DNA of 64,000 bases, taken from NCBI RefSeq assembly GCF_002113025.1, contig NZ_NEJH01000008.1, positions 154,567-218,566 of the forward strand. The letters are read 5' to 3'. The notes beneath the pieces are model-generated. The model was not told where the DNA came from and did not search any database. It saw only the letters and a list, made by a program, of their open reading frames with translations. How positions within the stretch are numbered: position 1 is the stretch's first letter; the number at the start of each line of letters is the position of its first letter. A program made the translations under genes and the position numbers. The stretch comes from Pseudomonas sp. B28(2017) (GTDB lineage Bacteria > Pseudomonadota > Gammaproteobacteria > Pseudomonadales > Pseudomonadaceae). Of the stretch, positions 32,953-40,439 are shown piece by piece.

Positions 32953-33066
32953 AGGCTCCGAAAAGAAGCGTTCAGCGCCTGAAACGGCTGTTTGACGCTC
33001 GTTTGCGTGGCGCTTTGCCAGCTTTCGCGGGTAGTTTCGAACCAAAATGGGTTGGAATGTGAGTAC

Positions 33067-33095
33067 GGTGCAAGCAATTGCACCAATATAGTGCG
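33067..33095. promoter_or_regulatory. NtrC-like binding sites upstream of ntrB
   Basis: TGCAC-CAATATA-GTGCG (33079-33095) fits TGCAC-N7-GTGCA with one mismatch. A further GGTGCA half-site at 33067-33072 forms an inverted pair with TGCACC at 33079-33084. Suggests autoregulation of ntrBC. Confidence 0.5.
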
Positions 33096-33110
33096 CAAAC
33101 CTGAACGAGG

Positions 33111-33731
33111 TTAAAAAAGTCGCAAGAAAGGATTTTTTTCTTCGGCGGGTTTGTCGCTGAGGGGGCATTCCGGCCGCTGACCGTAGTCGTCGAGGGTGCA
33201 GGGTTTGATCTTGCGCTTCTGGGCGAGCGATGTGCGCTGCATATGGAAGGGTTGGCTGGCGGTGCGTTCGACGATGCGTCCCTGCTCATCGAGGATTTCC
33301 ACAGACAGGGTATGGCTGCCGCGATCGATGTTGCTCAACGGGAACACCGGGCTCAGGCCGGGTTCGGCAGTGGGCTCGCCGTCGAGCAGCAACCGGTAGC
33401 GGTGACCGGGTTGCAGACCGGGCTCGTGGGTGGCGCTGACGATGACTTCGCCGGCGTTGCTGCGGATGGTCGCGTCGGGTTCCGGGACCAGGATGCGCAG
33501 TACGTCATAGTGGAACGCCACTTGTGTTTGGGGGCTGCTCTGGGCAATCAACGGCGCTGCACGGGTGGGGGCGGCCGCTATTCGATTGCTTTTTGTCAGC
33601 GGCACACGCCTGGCGTTACCGGGTTTGGGGTGGTCGGTGAAAACCCGATTGCCTTGGGAGTCAACGTAAGTAAAGACCTCCGCCGATGCGGGCAGCGTGA
33701 TGAAGCAGGCAATCAGCAGCCAGGTCTTCAA
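33111..33731 (-). CDS. DUF4124 domain-containing exported protein (second of pair)
   Basis: A 206-residue exported protein. Signal peptide MKTWLLIACFITLPASA, then the DUF4124 motif EVFTYVDSQGNRVFTDHPKPGNA. A beta-sandwich-like C-terminal part follows (YRLLLDGEPTAEPG, IDRGSHTLSVEILDEQGRIV). It ends CTLDDYGQRPECPLSDKP with two cysteines. The start is a TTG at 33731 that overlaps the upstream gene's TGA; no ATG fits the signal peptide. The gene is paralogous to its upstream neighbour (LLLDGxPxxxPG, NIDRGxHxLxVxxxD). Function unknown; periplasmic. Confidence 0.85.
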   Translation of the reverse strand: MKTWLLIACFITLPASAEVFTYVDSQGNRVFTDHPKPGNARRVPLTKSNRIAAAPTRAAPLIAQSSPQTQVAFHYDVLRILVPEPDATIRSNAGEVIVSATHEPGLQPGHRYRLLLDGEPTAEPGLSPVFPLSNIDRGSHTLSVEILDEQGRIVERTASQPFHMQRTSLAQKRKIKPCTLDDYGQRPECPLSDKPAEEKNPFLRLF

Positions 33732-34240
33732 GGCGCGTGTACTCGTTGCACGGTGAAGGTCGTGGTGGGGCTTTGCTGCACTATTTTTTCGCCATCGATC
33801 ACTTGCACGGCGAGGCGGTGTTCGCCGCGGTCGATGTTCACCAGTTGCAGGATCGGCACATTGCCTGGCTGGCCGTAGGGCTGGCCGTCCAGCAGCAGCC
33901 TTAGCAGATGGGGGGCTTGCAGGCGTGGTTTGATCTGTACGTTAACGGTGAACGTGCCGTTGTTGGCGCGCAGGGCTTCGGTGGTGGGCAGGCCGGTGAG
34001 TTCGAGTAGCTCGTAGGCGCTGCTGGACTGTTCGCGGTTGTCTGCGGCAGCTTGAGCAGGGTTGCCCGGCGATTGAGGTTCGACGCTGTTGAGCGGCGGC
34101 AGCTCGACCGGTTGGGCTTTCACGCCATCAGGCGGTTGATTGCTGTAAGCCGTGTTGCCGTCGGCGTCCGTGTACTTGTAGATCTGCGCTGCGGTGGGCA
34201 GGGCGATCAGTAGCAGGATGAAGAGAAAACCACGACCCAT
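33728..34240 (-). CDS. DUF4124 domain-containing exported protein (first of pair)
   Basis: A 170-residue exported protein. Signal peptide MGRGFLFILLLIALPTAAQ and DUF4124 motif IYKYTDADGNTAYSNQPPDGV. A proline/glutamine-rich linker follows, then the same C-terminal module as the next gene (LLRLLLDGQPYGQPG, LVNIDRGEHRLAVQVID). It overlaps the second paralogue by four bases. It lies between glnA and ntrB but is separated from glnA by a terminator, so it is probably transcribed on its own. Function unknown. Confidence 0.85.
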   Translation of the reverse strand: MGRGFLFILLLIALPTAAQIYKYTDADGNTAYSNQPPDGVKAQPVELPPLNSVEPQSPGNPAQAAADNREQSSSAYELLELTGLPTTEALRANNGTFTVNVQIKPRLQAPHLLRLLLDGQPYGQPGNVPILQLVNIDRGEHRLAVQVIDGEKIVQQSPTTTFTVQRVHAP

Positions 34241-34390
34241 AAAATCGACCGGAAACGAAAACGAAGGGTTGCAGCATAGGTCAGGGGTGGTGGTTGGCCC
34301 AAGTGGCTAACATTTGGTTTTCTTTTCCGAGATATTCCAAGCGCCATAAATCCCACAGGGTCCATCGTCAACCATGGAAATGTGGGCAAT

Positions 34391-34420
34391 AAAAAAGGCC
34401 TCCCGAAGGAGGCCTTTTTT
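34391..34420. terminator. Bidirectional-looking terminator after glnA
   Basis: A perfect 13-base stem, AAAAAAGGCCTCC (34391-34403) with GGAGGCCTTTTTT (34408-34420), and a CGAA loop. The A- and T-runs flank it symmetrically; it ends glnA on the minus strand. Confidence 0.9.
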
Positions 34421-34449
34421 GTCACGCCGCTTGCGCAGGCGCTACCGGA

Positions 34450-35856
34450 TCAGCAGCTGTAGTACAGCTCGTATTCCAGTGGGTGTACGAAGGTACGTAC
34501 CTTGATTTCTTCTTCGCTTTTCAGGGCGATGTAAGCGTCGATGAAGTCGTCGCTGAAAACGCCGCCTTTGGTCAGGAACGCACGACCTTTGTCCAGCTCT
34601 TCCAGGGCTTCTTTCAGGCTGCCGCAAACTTGTGGGATCTCTTTGGCCTCTTCAGGCGGCAGGTCGTACAGGTTTTTGTCAGCGGCGTCGCCAGGGTGGA
34701 TCTTGTTCTGGATGCCGTCCAGGCCAGCCATCAGCAGTGCAGCGAAGCACAGGTACGGGTTGGCAGCCGGATCCGGGAAGCGCGCTTCGATACGGCGGGC
34801 TTTCGGGCTCGACACGTAAGGAATACGGATCGAAGCGGAACGGTTACGGGCCGAGTAGGCCAGCATCACTGGAGCTTCGAAGCCTGGAACCAGGCGCTTG
34901 TAGGAGTTGGTCGCCGGGTTGGTGAAGCCGTTCAGGGCCTTGCCGTGCTTGATGATGCCGCCGATGAAGTACAGGGCGGTATCGGACAGGCCGGCATAGC
35001 CTTCGCCTGCGAAGGTGTTCTTGCCATCTTTCCAGATGGACATGTGTACGTGCATACCCGAGCCGTTGTCGCCGTACAGAGGCTTAGGCATGAAGGTAGC
35101 GGTACGGCCGTAGGCGTCGGCAACGTTGTGCACGACGTACTTCAGGGTCTGGGTTTCGTCGGCTTTCTTCACCAGGGTGTTGAACTTGACGCCGATTTCG
35201 TTCTGGCCGGCAGTTGCCACTTCGTGGTGGTGAACTTCGACGGTCAGGCCCATTTCTTCCAGTGCGTTGCACATGGAGGTACGGATTTCGTGGTCGTGGT
35301 CGAACGGTGGAACCGGGAAGTAGCCGCCTTTGACGCCTGGACGGTGGCCTTTGTTGCCGCCTTCCACGTCCTGGTCGGACATCCACGAACCTTGTTCGGA
35401 GTAGATCTTGAACATGGAGCCGGAAATGTCGGACTTGAACTTCACCTGGTCGAAGATGAAGAACTCTGGTTCCGGACCTGCGAATACGGTGTCACCGATA
35501 CCGGTGGCTTTCAGGTGCTCTTCGGCACGCTTGGCGATCGCGCGTGGGTCGCGGTCGTAGCCTTGCATGCTCGAAGGTTCGATGATGTCGCACACCAGGA
35601 TCAGGGTCGGCTCTTCGGTGAACGGGTCCAGTACGGCAGTGGAGTCGTCCGGCATCAGGATCATGTCGGAGGCTTCGATGCCTTTCCAGCCAGCGATGGA
35701 GGAACCGTCGAACATTTTGCCGACTTCGAAGAAGTCTTCATCCAGCGCATCGCGAGCCGGCATGGTCACGTGGTGCTGAGTGCCTTTGGTGTCCGTGAAG
35801 CGCAGATCAATCCACTTGACGTCATGATCTTTGATGAGTTGAACCGACTTCGACAT
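34450..35856 (-). CDS. glnA: Glutamine synthetase, type I (adenylylation-regulated)
   Basis: A 468-residue dodecameric enzyme that makes glutamine from glutamate, ammonia and ATP. Metal and substrate motifs: FDGSSIAGWKGI, PEPEFFIFD, NGSGMHVHMSIWKDG (histidine metal ligand), EARFPDPAANPYL. The adenylylation tyrosine is in KNLYDLPPEEAKEIP near residue 397. The start has GGAGG eight bases upstream. Transcription is likely from a sigma-54 promoter at 35953-35968 activated by NtrC, whose genes lie downstream. A terminator follows. Confidence 0.98.
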   Translation of the reverse strand: MSKSVQLIKDHDVKWIDLRFTDTKGTQHHVTMPARDALDEDFFEVGKMFDGSSIAGWKGIEASDMILMPDDSTAVLDPFTEEPTLILVCDIIEPSSMQGYDRDPRAIAKRAEEHLKATGIGDTVFAGPEPEFFIFDQVKFKSDISGSMFKIYSEQGSWMSDQDVEGGNKGHRPGVKGGYFPVPPFDHDHEIRTSMCNALEEMGLTVEVHHHEVATAGQNEIGVKFNTLVKKADETQTLKYVVHNVADAYGRTATFMPKPLYGDNGSGMHVHMSIWKDGKNTFAGEGYAGLSDTALYFIGGIIKHGKALNGFTNPATNSYKRLVPGFEAPVMLAYSARNRSASIRIPYVSSPKARRIEARFPDPAANPYLCFAALLMAGLDGIQNKIHPGDAADKNLYDLPPEEAKEIPQVCGSLKEALEELDKGRAFLTKGGVFSDDFIDAYIALKSEEEIKVRTFVHPLEYELYYSC

Positions 35857-35952
35857 AGTGTCCTCCGGGTGGATTAGGGCTGGTAGTGGATGCCCTTAAA
35901 TGTTTGTGATGCCGGCGCGAATACTCTGCCAAGGCAACCTGCCTCACAAGGG

Positions 35953-35968
35953 AGCAAATTGCATGCCA
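35953..35968 (-). promoter_or_regulatory. Sigma-54 promoter of glnA
   Basis: On the minus strand TGGCATGCAATTTGCT matches the -24/-12 consensus (TGGCAY-N5-TTGCW) with GG-N10-GC spacing. Start near 35941, leaving about 85 bases of leader. Confidence 0.8.
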
Positions 35969-36071
35969 GTGCCCCAGCATGGGTTTTTTGCTCCAAATTC
36001 ACGCTTATAAGGCGCTAAAGCACCTTAAAGCGGAAAATCCCGCCCTACAATGTGGCGTTCATTTGAATAAA

Positions 36072-36088
36072 TGACCTGTTTTGGTGCG
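36072..36088. promoter_or_regulatory. NtrC-like site upstream of glnA
   Basis: TGACC-TGTTTTG-GTGCG resembles TGCAC-N7-GTGCA (seven of ten defined bases), about 110-120 bases upstream of the glnA sigma-54 promoter. Confidence 0.45.
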
Positions 36089-36136
36089 CGCAAAACCTTC
36101 TGCACATTAACTGGTTAAACCTTGAGCAATTTCCGC

Positions 36137-36142
36137 TATAAT
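36137..36142 (+). promoter_or_regulatory. Putative -10 box of thiI
   Basis: A perfect TATAAT about 43 bases before the thiI ATG; a poor -35 (GTTAAA at 36114-36119) lies 17 bases upstream. Confidence 0.45.
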
Positions 36143-36184
36143 CCGCGCCCCCCTTTTTCGGCTGGCCCAGCGCGCGCTGTTTTC

Positions 36185-37639
36185 ATGAAACTAATCGTAA
36201 AAGTCTTTCCCGAGATCACCATCAAGAGCCGCCCGGTACGGATGCGTTTCATCCGCCAATTGGCCAAGAACATCCGCGCCGTGCTCCGCGATCTGGACCC
36301 GGCCGTGGTGGTGAACGGCGTGTGGGACAACCTCGAGCTGGAAACCCGCGTCAGCGACCCCAGGGTCCTGAAAGAGATGAGCGAGCGCCTGAGCTGCATG
36401 CCGGGCATCGCGCACTTCCTGCAGATCGACGAGTACCCGCTGGGCGATTTCGACGACATCGTCGAAAAGTGCAAGCAGCATTACGGTGATGCGCTGGCCG
36501 GGAAAATCTTCTCGGTACGTTGCAAGCGCGCCGGCAAGCACCCATTCAGCTCGATCGATATCGAAAAATATGTCGGTAGCCAGTTGCGCCGTCAGTGTGG
36601 TGCCGCCGGGATCGACCTGAAAAAGCCGGAAATCGAAGTCCGGATCGAAGTTCGCGACCAACGGTTGTTCGTGATCCACAGCCAGCACAACGGCATCGGC
36701 GGATATCCGCTGGGCGCCCTGGAACAGACGCTGGTACTGATGTCCGGCGGCTTCGACTCCACCGTTGCGGCCTACCAGATCATGCGCCGCGGCCTGATGG
36801 CGCATTTCTGCTTCTTCAATCTGGGCGGACGTGCCCACGAACTGGGCGTCATGGAAGTCGCGCATTTCATCTGGAAGAAGTACGGCAGCTCCCAGCGCGT
36901 GTTATTTGTCAGTGTGCCTTTCGAGGAAGTGCTGGGCGAAATCCTCGGCAAAGTCGATAACAGTCATATGGGCGTAGTATTGAAGCGTATGATGTTGCGC
37001 GCTTCGTCCCGAATTGCCGATCGACTGCACATCGAGGCCCTTGTCACCGGTGAGGCGATCTCCCAGGTGTCGAGCCAGACGTTGCCGAACCTGTCCGTGA
37101 TCGATTGCGTGACCGACAAACTGGTCTTGCGCCCGCTGATCGCCAGCCACAAGCAGGACATCATCGACACGGCCAACGAGATCGGCACTGCCGATTTCGC
37201 CCGACACATGCCGGAGTACTGCGGCGTTATCTCGGTCAATCCGAAGACGGCCGCCAAACGCTACCGTGTCGAGCACGAAGAGAAAGAATTCGATATGGCG
37301 GTGCTCGAGCGTGCGCTCGAAAACGCCAAGCTGGTGCCGATCGACCGCGTGATCGACGAATTGGGCCAGGACCTGCAGATTGAAGAAGTCAGCGAAGCGC
37401 TGGCCGGTCAGATCGTCATCGACATCCGTCACCCGGATGCCGCCGAAGACGACCCGCTGGACCTTGCTGGCATCGAGGTACAAACGATGCCGTTTTATGC
37501 ACTGAACGCTCGTTTCAAGGAACTGGACCCTACTCGCCAGTACCTGCTGTATTGCGACAAAGGCGTGATGAGTCGCCTGCATGCCCACCATTTGCTCAGT
37601 GAGGGGCATGCCAATGTGCGCGTTTATCGACCGAGCTAA
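36185..37639 (+). CDS. thiI: tRNA 4-thiouridine synthase ThiI (with rhodanese domain)
   Basis: A 484-residue enzyme that forms 4-thiouridine at tRNA position 8 and donates sulfur for the thiamine thiazole. Domains in order: NFLD and THUMP (1-170), PP-loop ATPase with MSGGFDSTVAAY (near 180), and a C-terminal rhodanese domain (about 385-484). Both redox cysteines are present: EYCGVISVNPK (near 344) and the persulfide Cys in YLLYCDKGVMSR (near 456). The start at 36185 fits the family; a longer frame to 36122 crosses the -10 box. Confidence 0.96.
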   Translation: MKLIVKVFPEITIKSRPVRMRFIRQLAKNIRAVLRDLDPAVVVNGVWDNLELETRVSDPRVLKEMSERLSCMPGIAHFLQIDEYPLGDFDDIVEKCKQHYGDALAGKIFSVRCKRAGKHPFSSIDIEKYVGSQLRRQCGAAGIDLKKPEIEVRIEVRDQRLFVIHSQHNGIGGYPLGALEQTLVLMSGGFDSTVAAYQIMRRGLMAHFCFFNLGGRAHELGVMEVAHFIWKKYGSSQRVLFVSVPFEEVLGEILGKVDNSHMGVVLKRMMLRASSRIADRLHIEALVTGEAISQVSSQTLPNLSVIDCVTDKLVLRPLIASHKQDIIDTANEIGTADFARHMPEYCGVISVNPKTAAKRYRVEHEEKEFDMAVLERALENAKLVPIDRVIDELGQDLQIEEVSEALAGQIVIDIRHPDAAEDDPLDLAGIEVQTMPFYALNARFKELDPTRQYLLYCDKGVMSRLHAHHLLSEGHANVRVYRPS

Positions 37640-37778
37640 GTGCCCGGGGCTGTTTGCCTGTGGCCTGCGTCACCGGCCCCCCGATGCCACCGTCAAGCTG
37701 TAACGGCTTTCACGGACGCTACTGTTAATCGCTGCCAAGACTTGTCAGCACACCGAATCCTCTGATCGAGATACACAA

Positions 37779-39599
37779 GTGATCGAAAATCTACGCAACA
37801 TCGCCATCATTGCCCACGTTGACCACGGTAAAACCACCCTGGTAGACAAACTCCTGCGTCAGTCCGGCACCCTGGAGCGCAACGAGCTCAACGACGAGCG
37901 CGTGATGGACTCCAACGACCAGGAAAAAGAGCGCGGCATTACCATTCTGGCGAAAAACACCGCCATCAACTGGAACGGCTACCACATCAATATCGTGGAC
38001 ACCCCGGGCCACGCCGACTTCGGCGGCGAAGTAGAGCGCGTAATGTCGATGGTCGACTCCGTTCTGCTGCTGGTTGACGCTCAAGACGGCCCTATGCCGC
38101 AAACCCGTTTCGTGACCAAGAAGGCGTTCGAAGCCGGTCTGAAGCCAATCGTCGTGATCAACAAGGTTGACCGTCCGGGCGCTCGTCCTGACTGGGTTCT
38201 GGACCAGATCTTCGACCTGTTCGACAACCTGGGTGCCACCGACGAACAGCTGGACTTCAAAGTCGTCTACGCCTCGGCCCTGAACGGCATCGCCGGTCTG
38301 GACCACACCGACATGGCCGAAGACATGACCCCGTTGTACCAGTCGATCGTCGACAACGTACCGGCGCCGGCTGTTGACCGTGACGGTCCGTTCCAGATGC
38401 AAATCTCCGCTCTGGACTACAACAGCTTCCTGGGTGTAATCGGCGTTGGTCGTATTGCTCGCGGCCGCGTCAAGCCAAACACTCCGGTTGTCGCTATCGA
38501 CACCGAAGGCAAGAAGCGCAATGGCCGTATCCTGAAGCTGATGGGTCACCACGGTCTGCACCGTGTGGACGTCGAAGAAGCTGCAGCCGGCGACATCGTG
38601 TGCATCAGCGGTTTCGAAGAGCTGTTCATCTCCGACACCCTGTGCGACATGAACAACGTTGAAGCGATGAAGCCGCTGACCGTTGACGAGCCGACCGTTT
38701 CCATGACCTTCCAGGTAAACGACTCGCCGTTCTGCGGTAAAGAAGGCAAGTTCGTGACCTCCCGTAACATCAAGGAGCGTCTGGACAAGGAACTGCTGTA
38801 CAACGTTGCCCTGAAAGTTGAAGAAGGCGACTCGGCTGACAAGTTCAAGGTTTCCGGCCGTGGTGAGCTGCACCTGTCGGTTCTGATCGAAACCATGCGT
38901 CGCGAAGGCTTCGAGATGGCTGTAGGCCGTCCTGAAGTGATCATCCGCGAAGTGAACGGCACCAAGCAGGAGCCGTTCGAAAACGTGACCATCGACATCC
39001 CTGAAGAATCCCAGGGCAAGGTCATGGAAGAAATGGGTCTGCGTAAAGGCGACCTGACCAACATGTCCCCGGATGGCAAAGGCCGTGTACGTCTTGAGTA
39101 CAACATCCCGGCTCGTGGTCTGATCGGTTTCCGTAACCAGTTCCTGACCCTGACCAACGGTGCAGGCATCCTGACCTCGATCTTCGATCGCTACGACACC
39201 ATGAAGTCCGGCCACATGTCCGGCCGTCAGAACGGTGTTCTGGTATCGGTAGAAACCGGCAAGGCACTGACCTACTCCCTGGAAACCCTGCAGGCGCGCG
39301 GCAAGCTGTTCGTCGAGCACGGTCAGGAGATCTACAACGGTCAGATCGTCGGCCTGAACAGCCGCGACAACGACCTGGGCGTCAACCCTACCAAGGGCAA
39401 GAAGCTCGACAACATGCGTGCTTCGGGTAAAGACGAAACCATCGCTCTGGTTCCACCTGTTCGCTTCACCCTGGAACAGGCTCTGGAATTCATCCAGGAC
39501 GATGAATTGTGCGAAGTGACACCTAAGTCCATCCGTCTTCGCAAGAAGATCCTGGACGAAGGCGAGCGTACCCGCGCTGCCAAGAAAGCCAAGGCATAA
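37779..39599 (+). CDS. typA: Ribosome-associated translational GTPase TypA/BipA
   Basis: A 606-residue EF-G-like GTPase that acts in ribosome assembly and stress or cold adaptation. GTP motifs are AHVDHGKTTL (P-loop), the switch GITILAKNTA, DTPGHADFGGEV and NKVDRPGARP. Beta-barrel, EF-G domain III/V-like parts and the BipA-specific C-terminal domain follow. The start codon is GTG at 37779, matching the conserved MIENLRNIAIIAHVDHG. Codon use is strongly biased as in highly expressed genes. A terminator follows directly. Confidence 0.97.
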   Translation: MIENLRNIAIIAHVDHGKTTLVDKLLRQSGTLERNELNDERVMDSNDQEKERGITILAKNTAINWNGYHINIVDTPGHADFGGEVERVMSMVDSVLLLVDAQDGPMPQTRFVTKKAFEAGLKPIVVINKVDRPGARPDWVLDQIFDLFDNLGATDEQLDFKVVYASALNGIAGLDHTDMAEDMTPLYQSIVDNVPAPAVDRDGPFQMQISALDYNSFLGVIGVGRIARGRVKPNTPVVAIDTEGKKRNGRILKLMGHHGLHRVDVEEAAAGDIVCISGFEELFISDTLCDMNNVEAMKPLTVDEPTVSMTFQVNDSPFCGKEGKFVTSRNIKERLDKELLYNVALKVEEGDSADKFKVSGRGELHLSVLIETMRREGFEMAVGRPEVIIREVNGTKQEPFENVTIDIPEESQGKVMEEMGLRKGDLTNMSPDGKGRVRLEYNIPARGLIGFRNQFLTLTNGAGILTSIFDRYDTMKSGHMSGRQNGVLVSVETGKALTYSLETLQARGKLFVEHGQEIYNGQIVGLNSRDNDLGVNPTKGKKLDNMRASGKDETIALVPPVRFTLEQALEFIQDDELCEVTPKSIRLRKKILDEGERTRAAKKAKA

Positions 39600-39616
39600 C
39601 ATTTAGCCAGGCTTAA

Positions 39617-39656
39617 AAAAACGCCCCCGGTCGAAAGGCCGGGGGCGTTTTTGTTT
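39617..39656 (+). terminator. Terminator of typA
   Basis: A perfect 14-base stem, AAAAACGCCCCCGG (39617-39630) with CCGGGGGCGTTTTT (39639-39652), followed by further T. Confidence 0.92.
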
Positions 39657-39689
39657 GTCTGGGGTTTGTGCAGTGTTTGTTCGGGCCCC

Positions 39690-39709
39690 TTCGCGAGCCT
39701 GCTCGCGAA
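39690..39709. repeat. Partial REP palindrome
   Basis: TTCGCGAGCCTGCTCGCGAA is an inner REP arm pair without the outer GTGGGAGC part, between typA and the convergent YkgJ gene. Confidence 0.6.
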
Positions 39710-39744
39710 GGCGGCCGACCAGTCGGCGCAGAAATCAGAAAATA

Positions 39745-40182
39745 TCAGAACCGCTCAATCGACCGCGAATTCCGCTCGCGCTCCACTTCCTTCGGCTTGT
39801 ACGCGCAATACCCAGGCCGCGGGCCGATTTTCGGGTGGTTGCGGCAAGTATCCGGGCGCTTTTCATAAATAGTGCACAGACGGCTCTTACGATCCAGGTA
39901 CAGGCAATCGTTGTTGCTCATGCGCTGGAGGGTAAAGATTCCTGACTTCTGGTTGAAACGCTCGACCAGGCCTTCCTTTTGCAGGCGTTTGGCGATGTTC
40001 TTCGGTGGATCGCCCAGCTCGAACTCATCGACCACGCCGATGCGGATCAGGTCCTTGATCTTGACCTCGACGGGCAAGGTGCAGCAGCTGGACATGCACG
40101 AGCCGCACATCGGGGCAGAGTACTTGGCCCAGGTCTCGAGGCGGTCGATCTCTGCGGCAGCGATCAGGTTCGGCTTCATCAT
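39745..40182 (-). CDS. YkgJ-family cysteine cluster protein
   Basis: A 145-residue protein of the CxxCxxxCC family (zinc- or iron-chelating domain). Cysteines appear as PMCGSCMSSCCTLPVEV near 25-40, then DCLYLDRKSRLCTIYEKRPDTCRNHPKIGPRPGYCAYKP. The last part matches the family's C-x(8)-C-x-[IV]Y-x-x-RP-x-x-C pattern. A metal or iron-sulfur centre is probable, but the role is unknown. Two adjacent ATG codons (40182 and 40179) are possible starts. Single gene. Confidence 0.88.
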   Translation of the reverse strand: MMKPNLIAAAEIDRLETWAKYSAPMCGSCMSSCCTLPVEVKIKDLIRIGVVDEFELGDPPKNIAKRLQKEGLVERFNQKSGIFTLQRMSNNDCLYLDRKSRLCTIYEKRPDTCRNHPKIGPRPGYCAYKPKEVERERNSRSIERF

Positions 40183-40439
40183 CGTTTGTTACCAGCGTGT
40201 GCATCAGGGCGCGCGATCATACCGGGACTGGTGGATTTTTGAACAACCTTTCGCCAGTTTTTTTCGCAAACGGTGCAAACAACCGGAAAAAACGGCACGG
40301 GCCCTGCATTCATTCAGACACATGACAACGCATTGTCGATTCAGCTCGTATTCAAGGGAAAAACTGCCGAACCAGAGCCTCTACCGCCTGTCAGACCGTC
40401 TAGGCTCAGACAATTCCAAGCTCGCTCGAGGTCCTATCG

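Larger units (their letters stand above)
35857..36184. other. 328-base divergent regulatory region glnA / thiI
   Basis: No gene. It contains a sigma-54 promoter for glnA, NtrC-like sequences (TGACC-N7-GTGCG at 36072-36088; half-sites AGCAC at 36019 and TGCAC at 36101) and a sigma-70 -10 box for thiI. Confidence 0.6.
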
